Shown here in pieces: positions 19,509 through 31,574 of a stretch of 64,000 nucleotides of DNA. Origin of the DNA: Pyrenophora tritici-repentis (lineage: Eukaryota > Ascomycota > Dothideomycetes > Pleosporales > Pleosporaceae). Position 1 is the stretch's first letter. Each line of letters begins with the position of its first letter. Both the position numbers and the translations under genes were made by a program. The DNA is taken from positions 1,922,001 to 1,986,000 of the forward strand of contig NC_089394.1 in NCBI RefSeq assembly GCF_003171515.1. Direction: 5' to 3'. The notes under the pieces are model-generated. The model saw only the letters and a list, made by a program, of their open reading frames with translations. It was not told the DNA's origin and ran no database searches.

Positions 19509-21321
19509 TTATTCGTCCTCTGTGTAATCTTCCCTATCTTGGAAGACCAGGAATTCGCCTGCATCTTCCCCTGCAATCTTTTGCCACACATCTTTAACGC
19601 TATCAAGTACCTGATCGTCAAAGGTGAGATCCATGGAGGAAGGTGGGAAGCGAACAAAGTTGTCAAGACCAGATGGCAGCATCTCGGTCCCAGAACAAGG
19701 TCGTTGTTTGTATCTGGTTGACCAGAGCACCGTTGACCGCGGTGTGGTTTCAACAACAGAAAGCAGAGACTCAACGGCCTTTTGTAGCAATTCGAAGCCA
19801 TCATCATGCGCCAATGTGGAAGCGTATAATACACCTATAATCTCGTCAGCCATGTGGACATCTAAGAAAATATGTTGACAGGACAGATGTAGTGCCGTTG
19901 TATCAGGTTGTCAGAGTTATTGTCTTCAATGAAGTTCAGACAATGTAGATAAGTATTCAAATTTCTCTTCATCATAACAGCAGGAAACGAAGGAAGAATG
20001 ACCAGACTTACATTGACCTGGAGGACATTCGCCTGTATCGCTCGAGTGCACTAGAACATGGACTGGAGGCTGCTGGACTGGCGATGCCGACGGCAACGAG
20101 CCAGATGGATATACCACGATAGCAGAGGCCGGTGCTGGCGCTTCTTCGCCTATGGGCGGAAACAAATGCGACAGAGATGATGATACGATAGTCATCGATC
20201 TGCAGTACATGTCCTCAGGGGCTGTCGACGAGCTTCCACCTACAATCCACTTTGAGGTGATTACTTCGCCGTCTTTCAGGCAGAGTTTTGTACCTCTTTC
20301 AGTTGTCTCTGGTACTGCGTCATCTGGGAAAGCTATGCCTTTGCCAAGGACATAGACACCGCCCCCTACAGCACAGGCTCGGCAAGACACCTGGCTAATC
20401 TCAGACAAGCCACCCCACTTTGGTATGACGGCCCCAAAACCAGCACCAAAGACACCGATCGATCGCAGGTGCCTTGCGATCCTGGGTAGCGCGTACTCGG
20501 TCGTCGTCTGAGCAGAGCCGTTGGGTGACAGTGTAAGAGCCACAAGTGCTTCTTGTAGGGGTGCAGGAACCTTGAACTGTTCGGACAGGAAAGTCGAGAA
20601 CGGAAGTCGTCGGTCCCTTTCCCAGACCTCGGCCTGCTCTTCATATCCGCCAATGAAGCGTAAGAACTTCATCAGAGAACGCTTTGCCTTGAAGTCCAGG
20701 TCGTGATCCTGGAAGACATCCTCTCGGCCATTCGGTACTTTGACCAATCTCCCATGCTGTGATGAGTCCTTAGGAGAGCCAGACGCCCGGGTCTGTGCAT
20801 CTGCCGAGTACACCCACCAACTACCGACAGCGAGAAACTCAAGCTGGCGATACACCCTGGACGAGACGAGGTGACCAAGCAGGGATGAGCGCGCGTAGAT
20901 GAGCTGGGGGCTCAATGAGAGGCTGTATGATCTCGAGAAGGATAGTGCGCTGGCTGATGATCCCGCGCCAGTCTCGGCTTTCGTGATAGCGACGTCGGAG
21001 AAGGCAGCATTCGATGAATCTTTGACGGGTTAGCGACAGCCATCATAACCTGCAGTTGCCTTCTATACCTTGATTTACGCGCTGAACCCATTCTTCAGCT
21101 TCCTGCAAGCTAAATGCAGCCTCGGTACCACCGTAGTAGTCATTCTCGTCGACATGGAGAATCTTCTTATCCGAGCGCGACAGAGCTCTTCAAGTGCTGC
21201 GTCAGTCAGACCGCGGCCACTACCTGGCCAACAAACAAGTCACATACAGGGCTAGGAGAGACTGTTGTAGACCAGTGCCTACAATGACCACGTCCCATTC
21301 GGTGTTGTCGAGAGTTTCCAT
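19509..21321 (-). CDS. MRS6: Rab escort protein / Rab GDI family
   Basis: Four exons on the minus strand: 21321-21248, 21187-21069, 21019-20012 and 19861-19509, with introns of 60, 49 and 150 bp; phases agree at all joins and the product is 517 aa. The N-terminus has the dinucleotide-fold motif VVIVGTGL and the HVDENDYYGG block that marks the GDI/REP superfamily. WGGLSEISQ and the GGVYVLGKGI strand lie in the middle. REP presents newly made Rab GTPases to Rab geranylgeranyltransferase and delivers them to membranes. The sequence fits REP/Mrs6 rather than the shorter, more conserved GDI (about 450 aa). The C-terminal exon is acidic, ending in DYTEDE. Confidence 0.88.
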
Positions 21322-21827
21322 GATGGAGCTGCAGGAAAAGTTGACCTGTCGGAAGAACTTGGCGGCGCTGTCCTAGCGCGAGTGACTAAGCGACGGCCTG
21401 CACAAATTTTGTCAAGCACTGCTCGACAAGTTTCCTTCAACATCGCGCACGCAGAGGGCATCCCGGCTTTAAGTATGGCATGTCCGTAAGCAACCTGATC
21501 TTCACTGATCCGGAAATGCGCGTGAGAGGAATATCTCGTCCGGTATCTACTGCTTTGGATTTCACCTGAATCAGCGGCTCGAATGTGGCGATACATCACT
21601 ATTACGCACGCACTCACAGGCTTTAGCCTTGTGGGTGGGTGCACGTATAACTCACAGCTCGATCTAGTATGAGAAGACAGGTGCGCACGCCACGTGCAGC
21701 GAATCTGTTCCTAATAGACGAGGCGCGTTACTTGCAGCGGAATGCACTTCACTTATCACGGCACTTGGATTTGCTTGCGGGTTCATGTCGTGGCCTGTTG
21801 TCGTACGGGGGGCTTGGTTTTCAAACC
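21322..21827. other. Region between REP start and NagA end
   Basis: Contains the promoter of the Rab escort gene (read leftwards) and the 3' flank of the deacetylase gene. A CCACGTGC E-box-like site lies near 21690. No gene seen. Confidence 0.45.
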
Positions 21828-23172
21828 TCAGCCTCTCGCCTCACCGTCAGCTTCGCGTACTGCCACCTCTTCCTCCCTGTCCCACACTTTGTGCCCTGAC
21901 ACCCATGTTTGGAGCACTTCGCCCTGCTCGTTCAGCACAGTCAAATCCGCTCGCCTTCCCTCCTTCAACACGCCTCTTCCGCCTTCTCCGTCAATCCCCA
22001 TGAAAGCTGCTATATTTTCCGTAACAGTGCCAACTGCCTCCGCAATGCCACATCCAGACCAGTCCATCAGATTCCTGACACTTTCCTGGAGTGGGATACA
22101 CCCCCCGATCAGAGTGTCTGTATCTGCAATCGTGGCGCGTGTGCCATTCTTGACCTGATTAAACGGAATCTGCGAATGACCAGGATGGGTACCATCCTTT
22201 AGAGATGCCAGTTCAATGCTGTCGGTGATGATAATCGAACGTTTGGGGCTTGCCCGATGGAGTAGGCATACAGTGTTGGGGTGGAGGTGTTCTCCATCTG
22301 CAATGATGGTATACCACGGTGGTTTAACCTTGCCTGTCTCGGATAGCGATACCAAACCTGCCAGCCCCGGCGCCCGTGAGGACCAGCTCGGCATGGCATT
22401 CAAAGTATGAGTCAAAGCACTGGCTCCAGCACCCAGTCCAGTCAGCCCCTCGTCGTATGTCGCAGTAGAATGGCCCATGGCGACCTTGATTCCTTGCGAC
22501 GTGAATGATTTGATAAGTGCCGTAGAGTTGGGTAGTTCTGGAGCAAGAGTAACTAGCTTGACAACAGACTGCAAATTCGAGGATCCGAATACAGTTGAAG
22601 GTGAAGTCGAGCACGAGTGGAACAAGGAGCTATTGTGAGCTCCCTTCTTAGCAGGGTGGAGGTAAGGACCTTCAGTGTGAGCACCTAGGAGCGAGGCTGA
22701 GGAAAGCACTTCACGAGGAGCCAAAGAGGGGAGAATCTGGCGGTGCATTAGCGGGATTGCTTATTGAATGCGCATTCAAGATCGACACGTGTATTCTATA
22801 GATGGGATTTCACATTGGATGCTCAGGCTACTATCTCACCTTTTGGAACTCTTCACTCTTGACAGTAGGTATAGTCGCCCAGAAACCGGTCACCCCCTGG
22901 GTCGCATAGTACCTTGCGATGTCATCTATTTTGGCCGCATAGCTCTTCTCGTCGTCAAAATGTGTAAAGTGAAACCCATTGGCACCGTTTGTGTGGAGCT
23001 CCAAGAAGCCAGGGGCTATGATTGTGTCTTCCAAATCAATAGCCTCACCCCCAATGTACCCATCTCTTTTGAGGATGAGTCCAGTCTCGTCAGAAATGAC
23101 AAGATGGTCCTCGACAAGCTCGCCATCGAGGACATAGCGGCAGTTGGTGAAGAGGGTGAACCAGCCGGACAT
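21828..23172 (-). CDS. nagA: N-acetylglucosamine-6-phosphate deacetylase
   Basis: Two exons, 23172-22840 and 22736-21828, with a 103-bp phase-0 intron, give 413 aa. The amidohydrolase fold is shown by PGFLELHTNG near residue 60, the metal-binding glutamate in HTEGPYL, the GHSTA histidine, THTLNAM, ADGEHLHP and the catalytic aspartate in TDSIELA. The enzyme removes acetate from GlcNAc-6-phosphate in the cytosol, the committed step in using GlcNAc from chitin or glycoproteins. The usual fungal partners (GlcNAc kinase, GlcN-6-P deaminase, transporter) are not in this window. Confidence 0.93.
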
Positions 23173-23748
23173 GTTGCAAACTCTGGGCAGTAGAGTAGAG
23201 TGTTACGTACACTAGAGTACTAGAGAGCAAATATCTTGGGAACTGGTGGCGGGGATGCTCGTGTGCCAGATGCCAAGACTTGAGCCACAAAGAGAGACGA
23301 ATGCCCCACCCAGTGCTAATTGGCCAATTCCAGTCAGGACTACGTCATAGGGTGATCATGGCGGCATCTCACCATGTATCGGCCAGGATGTTTGTCAAGA
23401 TTCAGCCACAGTGGAGAGTTTTTGACAGCTTTTGGCGACTGACCATGGACGTACGTTGTTACGCGGGCCGCTACATGTGTAGTACGCGTCGTGCGCAAGA
23501 GGCATCGCGGCTTCCTTGTGCCAGGAACAGTTGTACTTCAGCTTGCTTTACGTCATTGACTACCACCGGCAACATCCAGCCCCGCGCGCGCAGCCTGTCC
23601 TTCGAGATCAAATTCCCTGATTTTGCCTTCCCTACCACCTGATTCCATGGTTCTTTGCCGCTACTGTCCTGTAGTTACTGTGTGAAACCCGTTGCTTGTC
23701 CATGCGATCCATCTGAGCGGCTATACAGAGAGGAAGGTCAGCAACAAC
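23173..23748. promoter_or_regulatory. Divergent promoter region, nagA / SMP-C2 gene
   Basis: 576 bp between head-to-head ATGs. No gene or repeat. I cannot identify specific factor sites. Confidence 0.5.
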
Positions 23749-26700
23749 ATGGAGCCGCAACAGCAGCAGCAGCATGCTCCGGGCGGGCACTACTCGGGCC
23801 ATAATCCCATCCCTACCGTCCGCCAGTTTGTTGACAACTTGGACAAGGACAAGAGGGCGCGCGACAAGAAGTTGGACGAGCAAGCTGCCAATAATCAACA
23901 GCCAGCCACACAGGATGCAAAACCACATCAACAGGCAGAGCGACAAGTAAAGGGTACGGAAAAGACAGTCACGGATCCAACAACGGGCAGAGAAGTCGTC
24001 ATTGCCGATGTCAACAAGGATATGATCAACGAAGTCGAGAATCCCTATGTCGTCGTGCCCAACGCGAACCTAGACAAGGACACTGTTTGTACCCCGTTTC
24101 CTGCCTTATTACCGGTACTGATATCTTCTAGCCCATAAAGACAGACGCCTCACAGTCGCTCGGAGATTACAAGTACAATCAGGATGTTACGGCACCGCCA
24201 GACCCGGTTGCCGAAGGCACTACAACTGATGTGCCTATTCACGGCGAGAAGACCAATGTGCTTTTCCACCCAACACCTTCGGTCAGCTTTGAGCCCATGT
24301 TTGCGGCTTTGGAGACACGCGCCAACATGCTTTGTGTCGGCATACTCGTTACCACTGTGGTTGTCGGCAAGATTTTTGGCGGCGCTCTCAAGGGCCTCAT
24401 CCCATTAGGTATGTGCCTGGCTTCTGGCGTTTATCTCTGGATGAAGGAAGTCATTCGCAGTGGAAGAGAAGTCGAGTGGGACAGCGAGAAAGTGCGGGGC
24501 CAGATGGTATGCACCCTAGCCAGCCTCCTGGGACCGAAACATACTAATCTTTGCACAGGCCTCTCTGAACTTACTACCCGAATCAGTGGAATGGATGAAC
24601 ACGCTGCTTGGTATCGTCTGGGGTCTCATCAATCCTGAGATGTTCTCCGGTGTCGCTGACACCCTCGAGGATGTCATGCAAGCATCTGTACCTGGAGTCA
24701 TCGAGAACGTCCGTGTCGCCGAGATCAACCAGGGAAGCAACCCGTTACGCATTCTCAGCTTGCGAGCACTTCCGGACTCGCACATGGGTGATATGAAGCA
24801 ATCGATCCACGAAGAGAACAAAAGAACAAAGGACCCCCAAGAAGCAGCCGCAGACGAAGAGGGTGGTGACTACTACAACTTGGAGATTTCTTTCGCCTAC
24901 CATGCTAGCCCTAGCGGCAAGCGGGTATCCGAAAGGGCTCGCAACATGCACATGCAGCTGGTATTCTACTTGGGCATCAAGGGTCTCTTCGGTGTACCGC
25001 TGCCCATCTTTGTCGAACTGCAAGGCCTAGTCGGCACTGTACGCCTCCGCTTAAACATGACTCCCGAGCCACCCTTCCTCAAAACCTTGACCTTCACCCT
25101 GATGGGTGCTCCGCAAGTGACCGCCGGATGCACGCCCATGGTTGAGAAGGGGGTCAACATTCTGAATCTGCCACTTATCAGCAACTTTGTCAACTACGCC
25201 ATCAAAGCAGCAGCAAGCAGTATGTATACTTTGTTTCTCCATCTCCCTCTCAAAGCATCTTTGGCCTTGCTAACAGTCATTTTAGTGTATGTTGCGCCCA
25301 AGTCCATGTCCATCGATATGCGAGCTATTCTTCAAGGTGACTCCGTTCAGAAGGACACTGAAGCTCTTGGTGTTCTCTGGATCCGTATTCATCGCGCCGT
25401 CGGTTTGAGCAAGCAAGATCGGCGTGGATCAAAACATGGTGGTAGCGACCCCTACATCACAATTGCCTTTTCGAAATACGGAAAACCCATGTACTGCACC
25501 CGAGTCATCACAGACGATCTCAACCCCATATGGGAGGAAACTACAGCTGTTCTAGTCGGCCCGGAACTAATCAAAGCAAACGAAAATCTCAGTGTTGAGC
25601 TTTGGGACAGCGACAGGCATTCGGCTGATGACATTGTTGGCAAAGTCGAAATATCAATGCAAAAGATGATTCAGCATCCGGGCAAGATGTATCCTCAGAC
25701 CTCTAAGCTAGCCGGTATGGAAGCTGATAGCGAAATGCCCGGGGAGCTTCACTGGGAAGTGGGCTATTTCAGTAAACCCAAGTTCAGGAAAGAGATGAGA
25801 ACTGATGGCAAGAACAAGGCCCTTCCGGATGAGCTGAAAGACCACCCCGCACTGCAAGATGAAAAAGGCGTGATAAACTCCGAAGAAGACGACGCAGTCA
25901 TGCACACCCCGCCTGATCCTCTTTGGCCTAGCGGAATCTGCAGTGTCATTGTACATCAGATTGTGAACTTGGAGCTCGAGAATATCAAGGGTAGTGAAGA
26001 TCCCAAAGGCCGCGAGTATGAACCTGCCAAACCTTATGGTGAGGGTAAAGAGGAGGTTGGTGGAAACCTCCCTACCAGCTATTGCACCATTCTGTTCAAT
26101 GACGAGCTCGTTTACCGGACACGTGCCAAAGCGGTCTCTTCGCAGCCAATTTTCAATGCGGGAACCGAACGATTCATTCGTGATTGGCGATCAGCTATCG
26201 TCACTATCACTGCGCGAGATCAGCGAAACCGGGAACATGATCCCATTTTGGGTGTAGTACCTTTGAAGCTTTCTGACATCCTTGAGACATCCTCTCAAGT
26301 TACACGCTGGTATCCGCTCGATGGCGGTATCGGTTTCGGCCGCATACGCATTTCTCTTCTGTTTCGCAGTATCGAGACCCGCTTGCCTCCTCAGATGCTT
26401 GGCTGGGATGTTGGTACTTTCGAGTTCCGATCTCAACGCATTCTGGCCGTGGAATATGGACATCATCCCAAGCTTCGCATGCGAACTGGTGGCAGTACTG
26501 GCAAAATCAGTCGCAATGCTGCCCGCAAGCTCTCTGAAGGCGATGGGTACTACTGGGACCTGGAGGAAAACAATGGGAAAAACAATGTTCGCTTACCGGT
26601 CAAGCACCGTTACAGGTCCCCGATCGTCTTCGAGTTCCACATTGCCAACCATCGAAAGGCAGACGCCTATGCTGTGATCTGGCTGCAACATTTCATCGAT

Positions 26701-27648
26701 AATGAAGATGCCGATATCAATATTCCAATTTGGAAGACGGCTGCTCCTGCCCGAATCACTCAGAACTACATCACCGAGGAAAACTGTCACAAAGAGCCCG
26801 GCCTTGAAGATCTGCAGGAAGTTGGTCGTCTCCAATTCCGTGCTCGATTCAAGGCTGGTACCGACGACTCCCACGCCGCTTTCGTAACCGATAATGATAC
26901 ACGCGAAACCTATGAAACTTGGGAAGCTTGTGTCACAGAAGGTGTACGGAACCACAAAGTTGAGAAAGAGCTACCGGACCGTGTGCAAGAGTTACACGAA
27001 AAGTCATTGGTTGCAGGTCGTGATATTCTCAAGAATGCGACCGAAGAGGAGAAGCGGAGGTGGCTTGCAAAAGACGGACAGGATTGGTCAGGCGCTTTTG
27101 GTGATAACCCCAAGGCATACATGAACACCAGACGCCAGAAGAGACGCGAGCCCGGTGTTGAGGAACCACTCCACGACCGCCATCATCCGTCCGACAATGA
27201 AGATAATGATGACTCCGACGACGATTATGGCGAAGGGGACTCCTCGTCTGATATCGGCGTTGAAGACGCTGAGACAGCAGGCAACGCAAAAGCTATGAGC
27301 GGTGGTTCTGGTGGAGGTAACCAAAGCAAATCCAACGGCCAACTCAAAACACAGAAGACGGACTTGTCGCCCACTGATGATCATCTGCCTCGCCAGTCGG
27401 AGTCTACAGCGCGTACTAGCACCACCAGCGGGACAGACGATACATCGTCGAGCAGGGATATTAACAAACAGAACAAGAGAGCCGAAGAGAGGAAGCATCG
27501 AGGACTGATGCAATGGAAACCGGCGCGAAATGTCAAGTTTGCGAAGGATGAAGCCAAGATTGGGCTGTCTAAGCTCAAGAAGAGAGTTACTGGAGGCTTG
27601 GATGGAAGGCAGCCTGGTGTTGAGACTGGTAAGTTGGCCGCGAGATAA
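23749..27648 (+). CDS. SMP- and C2-domain lipid-transfer protein (tricalbin / Mug190-like)
   Basis: Four exons, 23749-24084, 24132-24506, 24559-25219 and 25286-27648 (introns 47, 52 and 66 bp), give 1244 aa. The last intron is a multiple of three and could be read through, but GTATGT, a GCTAAC branch site and TTTTAG mark it as spliced. Order: Gln/Asp-rich N-terminus; a hydrophobic hairpin at about residues 175-218; an SMP lipid-binding domain at about 238-457; a first C2 domain from about 485 with SDPYI and calcium-loop acidic residues; a second, more divergent C2-like block from about 675; a highly charged C-terminus. Such proteins tether ER to plasma membrane and carry lipids between them. 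The architecture matches the group annotated as Mug190 in fission yeast. Confidence 0.9.
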
Positions 27649-30600
27649 TTCTGAGACCTGAAACCTATGCTAAAGAATTGACAGAAACTGGCTAATGGCG
27701 TTCTGCTATGCGGGATACGTGGCGTTATCCAACCACGATTCAATCCCACATGGATATGAATATTCTTCTTTTCTCTGCCTGGCACTATTTATTACATTGG
27801 TTTAAATATTTCTTCGTAGGGTGATTCTGGGAAATTGGCGAAAATGGGCTCGTCAAATGTCATTGCATGTTGTTCATCACGGCTTGCAACGTTAGGCATA
27901 GTCAAAGGCGTTTATGACAAACATGGAGATCAAATAGTTTGGATGAATTGAAATCTCCAGAACATGTTGATCAAAACACAGATTGAATATTATGTTTGTT
28001 CTTCCGCCAAGGCCCAAGGCTAGAACGTGTTGTGCACGCGTTCCACAAAAAGCTAGCAGCACTAGATACGATGAGCACAGACGATGGGCCAGAGTTGTCG
28101 TCACGATTGGCGATGCTCTATGTGTGAATCGTATCGGCCAACAGAATGATGACACTTGTCTGCCTTGCTCCGCTCGCAGCTGGCCTGAAAAGCGCATGTC
28201 AGTCTATTAAAGTATGTAGCTTGTTGGCCGTGTTGTGTCGGCTGGATTTGGCCCTCAATGCAGCATAGTGGTCGTCCAAGGCAAACATTAATCATGTCAG
28301 TTCTTAACTTGGGCTGTCAGAAATGTGGCTTATGAGCCAACTGTACCGCGCCGCAGCAGGCGCCGGCGCGTAGCTCTTGAAGACGATTTGGGGGAGATGA
28401 CGTTGATCCAAGGAGTCAGGGCCAGTTTTTACCGTGCCACATGGGACGGGCGCTTAGGGGAGGATGACGGGACGTTTTTACGCCTTGCACACCTGCCTGA
28501 TTGTACGAGAGGCTTGTGCTTTGTTGCAACTGAGACATACGAGTTCGACTTTGACGTTGTAAATTTGACCACGGGCGATCTCGACGCTTGGAGCGCATGG
28601 GTTCGAGGTTGGGGGCCGGGGGCGGGCGGACGTGTGTTCGTCTGTCTGCTAATGACGGACATGTGCACAGTACGCGGCAAGGTTTAAATCGGAATAGGGC
28701 CGAGATTTAAGCGCCTGGGATCCGTATGGCTGCGTCCACACGATCTTAGTGCGGCGAGAGATTCGATTTGCAACATTCCATGGGTCCATTTTGGATGACA
28801 ACGAGCCGTGAGCGAGCCATCTAGATTGGGACTGTGAGCAAAATTCGATAGTTTTTTCTTTGCAAAAATTATGTAGAAGTGCTCTCGTACAGGGCAAGTT
28901 TGTTGTCGTGTTGGTCGCGACGGAAGCATGTTTATTCGGCTAACCTGCATATGCAAGCCCAGCTGTTGGGTGGGCAGTGACCGAATTTCTTGCGCCTGCA
29001 TGCATTAACGTGCGGTCACATGCTCTCCACACACACATCGTCGGTTGAGAGAGGCAGTCCCATTAGTTTGGCTGTTGGAAGGCCGCAACGTCAGAGAGCA
29101 GCACCCAATGGTTTTTCTTCTTCTGGCGCCCTCGAAAGAGTTCTAGAGACCCACAACGCGAAATTATATGCCTTTAGAAGTTGGCATCGCATTCCAACCC
29201 CAAAGCTTGCCTGAGTTCATCATGTGTGTGGCCGCTCTGGCAGCCATGGACAACGCAAGCAGCCGGCGGCACGGTCGGATGACATGTCTGAGCGGTGTGT
29301 GACGTGAGTGTATTTTCTTATTCGCTGACCTGGGATGGATGGCTTGAGCAGTAAGCAGCACATCTCTTGGTGTGTGTAAGGCCCTGCGTGGTCGCAGATG
29401 TGGTTGAAAACATTTCAGAAGAGATGCAAATACTAGGGCGAAATGCTGATAATCGACACCCCATCAGCCGGGGCCACGACCTCGTGTTATTCCTCGGCGT
29501 GCGCATCTCGGCGTCCGTGAGGGCTCATTTCGTTTCGTCTACATGGGGAGTGCCATGTTACTCAGTGTAAGACGATGGTTGAGCAGGGGATATGCTTTGT
29601 GCCTTCTTCTGTGAGTTTGATAGTGCAGAATCTCTTGTTTCTCTTTGGACATGTCCGACTGCGGGCCAATGCTACCAGGGCAGATTTCTGCTTTGCTCGG
29701 CAGGGTTGGGGCTAGAAAGAAAGTCATGTTGAGCTAACACTGACCTGGTGGGTGGGCAGATGCAAGCCCTACGGAGCGAAGGTCTATTGGTGACTAAATA
29801 GGAGAAGGTCGAAAAGCTTAGTGTGCCATGGATCTCATGCCCAAGTGAGAGCGGCAGGCAAGACAGCGGGGACGTGGATCCCACGCATCTGTCGCAAGCT
29901 AGAAGGTGGATCTGTTCTACCAACGGAAGACGACGCCCCCCCCCCATGCGTCCAACGATCAATGCCGATCTTGACATGTTGTTTTCCAGGTCAACGTTTT
30001 CGGCTTGCTGCCGACCGATTCAGCGCATTGAATGCCGGCTTCTGGTAGTGGTTGAGTGGCGCCGGTAAAGGTACGGTGACGGTTCGCCTATATTGACCTG
30101 GTTGTCCCCAGTGAACGGGGGCTAGGTGTGTATGGTGGCTTCTGTATTTGGCATGCGTTGCGGAATATGGCAAGCCCTTCCGGTCACGGCTGCAACCATT
30201 CGTCCAACTGACGGGATTCCAACCCAAAGATAACGAATCACACCTATCGAGCTTGTGGGAAAAGACTTGGCCTGTGGTTGTGTGGGTAGTCGGGCGTGGC
30301 AAAGGTACATTGCATATAGTACGTAGCTGTTGGCAGTTGCGCCTGGCCTTCTGCTTCCTAAGCACAATCGACATGCAAATGTAGTATAGGTAGCAAGCAA
30401 CAGCAACAGGGGAATGACTTTTGTTGCCTCGGGTTAGAGGTATGGAGTCTTGTTGCACATTGTTGGCTGTCGACACCATATTGGCGGCGCGCATCTTGAA
30501 ACGACTACCGGACAACGAAAACGCCCCGTGCTGCTCATGTGGCCGCTGCTGGAGCAAATCATAGTCAATCATGACAAGTGCCTCAGCAGAGTAGGGGAAA

Positions 30601-31330
30601 TATCGCAGTCATGGTCGTCGGCCCATGCGCAAGTGGTGTGAGACGGACGGAAGTGCAGCATAGGTCAGGGAGGCACCATGGCCGCTGAAGTCGCGTATCA
30701 AACAATGGACAGGATTGTGTCCGGCTATTGCCCCGCTTGATCATCTACCGTGCATCAACGGATTGACGGCTGATTAGGTCCGGCTGGGGCGCTGATTGAC
30801 GAGAGAGAATGTTGGTTGCAAGGTTAATACCTCGCCGCTGCTTTGCCGGTTGCGAGGATGAAGAAGCTCCTTCCGTTGTAGCGACGTGTGAGGTGGAGCG
30901 GAAGACGAAGGAAGGCAGTCGCGGTACCAAGAGCCCCTGCCAATCTGACGTCAGGCTCCCTTACCTTGAGACTATTGCTTCATGCTAGTCAGCTCTGCTC
31001 TCACCGTGAGCCGCAACGTTGGCATAGTGTCACTCCCATGGCTGCATCTGCACATGGCGAGTGTGGCTGCTAACCGTCGGGGCTGTCATTGGCACCCAAG
31101 GTAGGGTAAGGTAGATATTTGCAATCAGTTTCTTCTTTCATTATGCTTTGCCTCAAAGACATGCAGTGCGTTGCAGTACAATCCGGGCTTTGTATTCGGC
31201 ATTAAGTGTTACAGTACATATTCGCCTGCGCCATAAACATGAACTCCAATCTTCCACCCCAGAGAAAACGGGCGTACAAGGCATATCCTCCAAATCTTCC
31301 CACAGATTGATGCCGCTGACTAGTTGCCTT
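27649..31330. other. 3.7-kb gene-poor region
   Basis: No convincing gene, tRNA, transposon or long repeat. ORFs up to 193 codons exist but lack start context, motifs or plausible splicing. The sequence is not AT-rich, so it is not an obvious RIP relic. It contains a run of ten C at 29936-29945 and a G-rich stretch near 28608-28630. Non-coding transcripts cannot be excluded. Confidence 0.5.
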
Positions 31331-31574
31331 TCAGCGCCGGCGGGGTGCGCACTGATACCGCAGTTAGCGTGATACCGGTCCGTGGAACTGGTAGACTGAC
31401 CAAGCAATGAGCGCACAGCTGACCATTTTGATCAATGAAGTTGTAGTCTTTTGGGTGGCCTGGCTGTTGCCAATTCCTGCACGGATATTTGCTATAGCCT
31501 CCGCCCGTTGCGCCCGTGGGTCTGCCACCGCCACCAGAAGATGACTGCTGATTTTGGTGCTGAGAGGAAGACAT
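31331..31574 (-). CDS. Small Cys-pair (zinc-ribbon-like) protein, 64 aa
   Basis: Exons 31574-31401 and 31351-31331 flank a 49-bp phase-0 intron (GTCAGT, branch GCTAAC, TATCAG). The N-terminus is Ser/Gln/Gly-rich. The core has CRNW...GHPKDYNFIDQNGQLCAHC: one CxxC pair is intact and the other has Trp where a second Cys would be expected. I recall similar tiny fungal proteins but know no function. A TATATATGCGTATATAT segment about 50-65 bp upstream (31623-31640) could be the TATA element. Without splicing the frame would run to 84 aa, ending in unconserved sequence. Confidence 0.6.

Noticed and set aside
28325..28687. 120-codon ORF in the gene-poor region
   Set aside because: Begins at GTG, has no recognisable domain and no supporting splice signals.
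29991..30572. 193-codon minus-strand ORF
   Set aside because: No conserved motif, mixed composition and no start context; probably chance.
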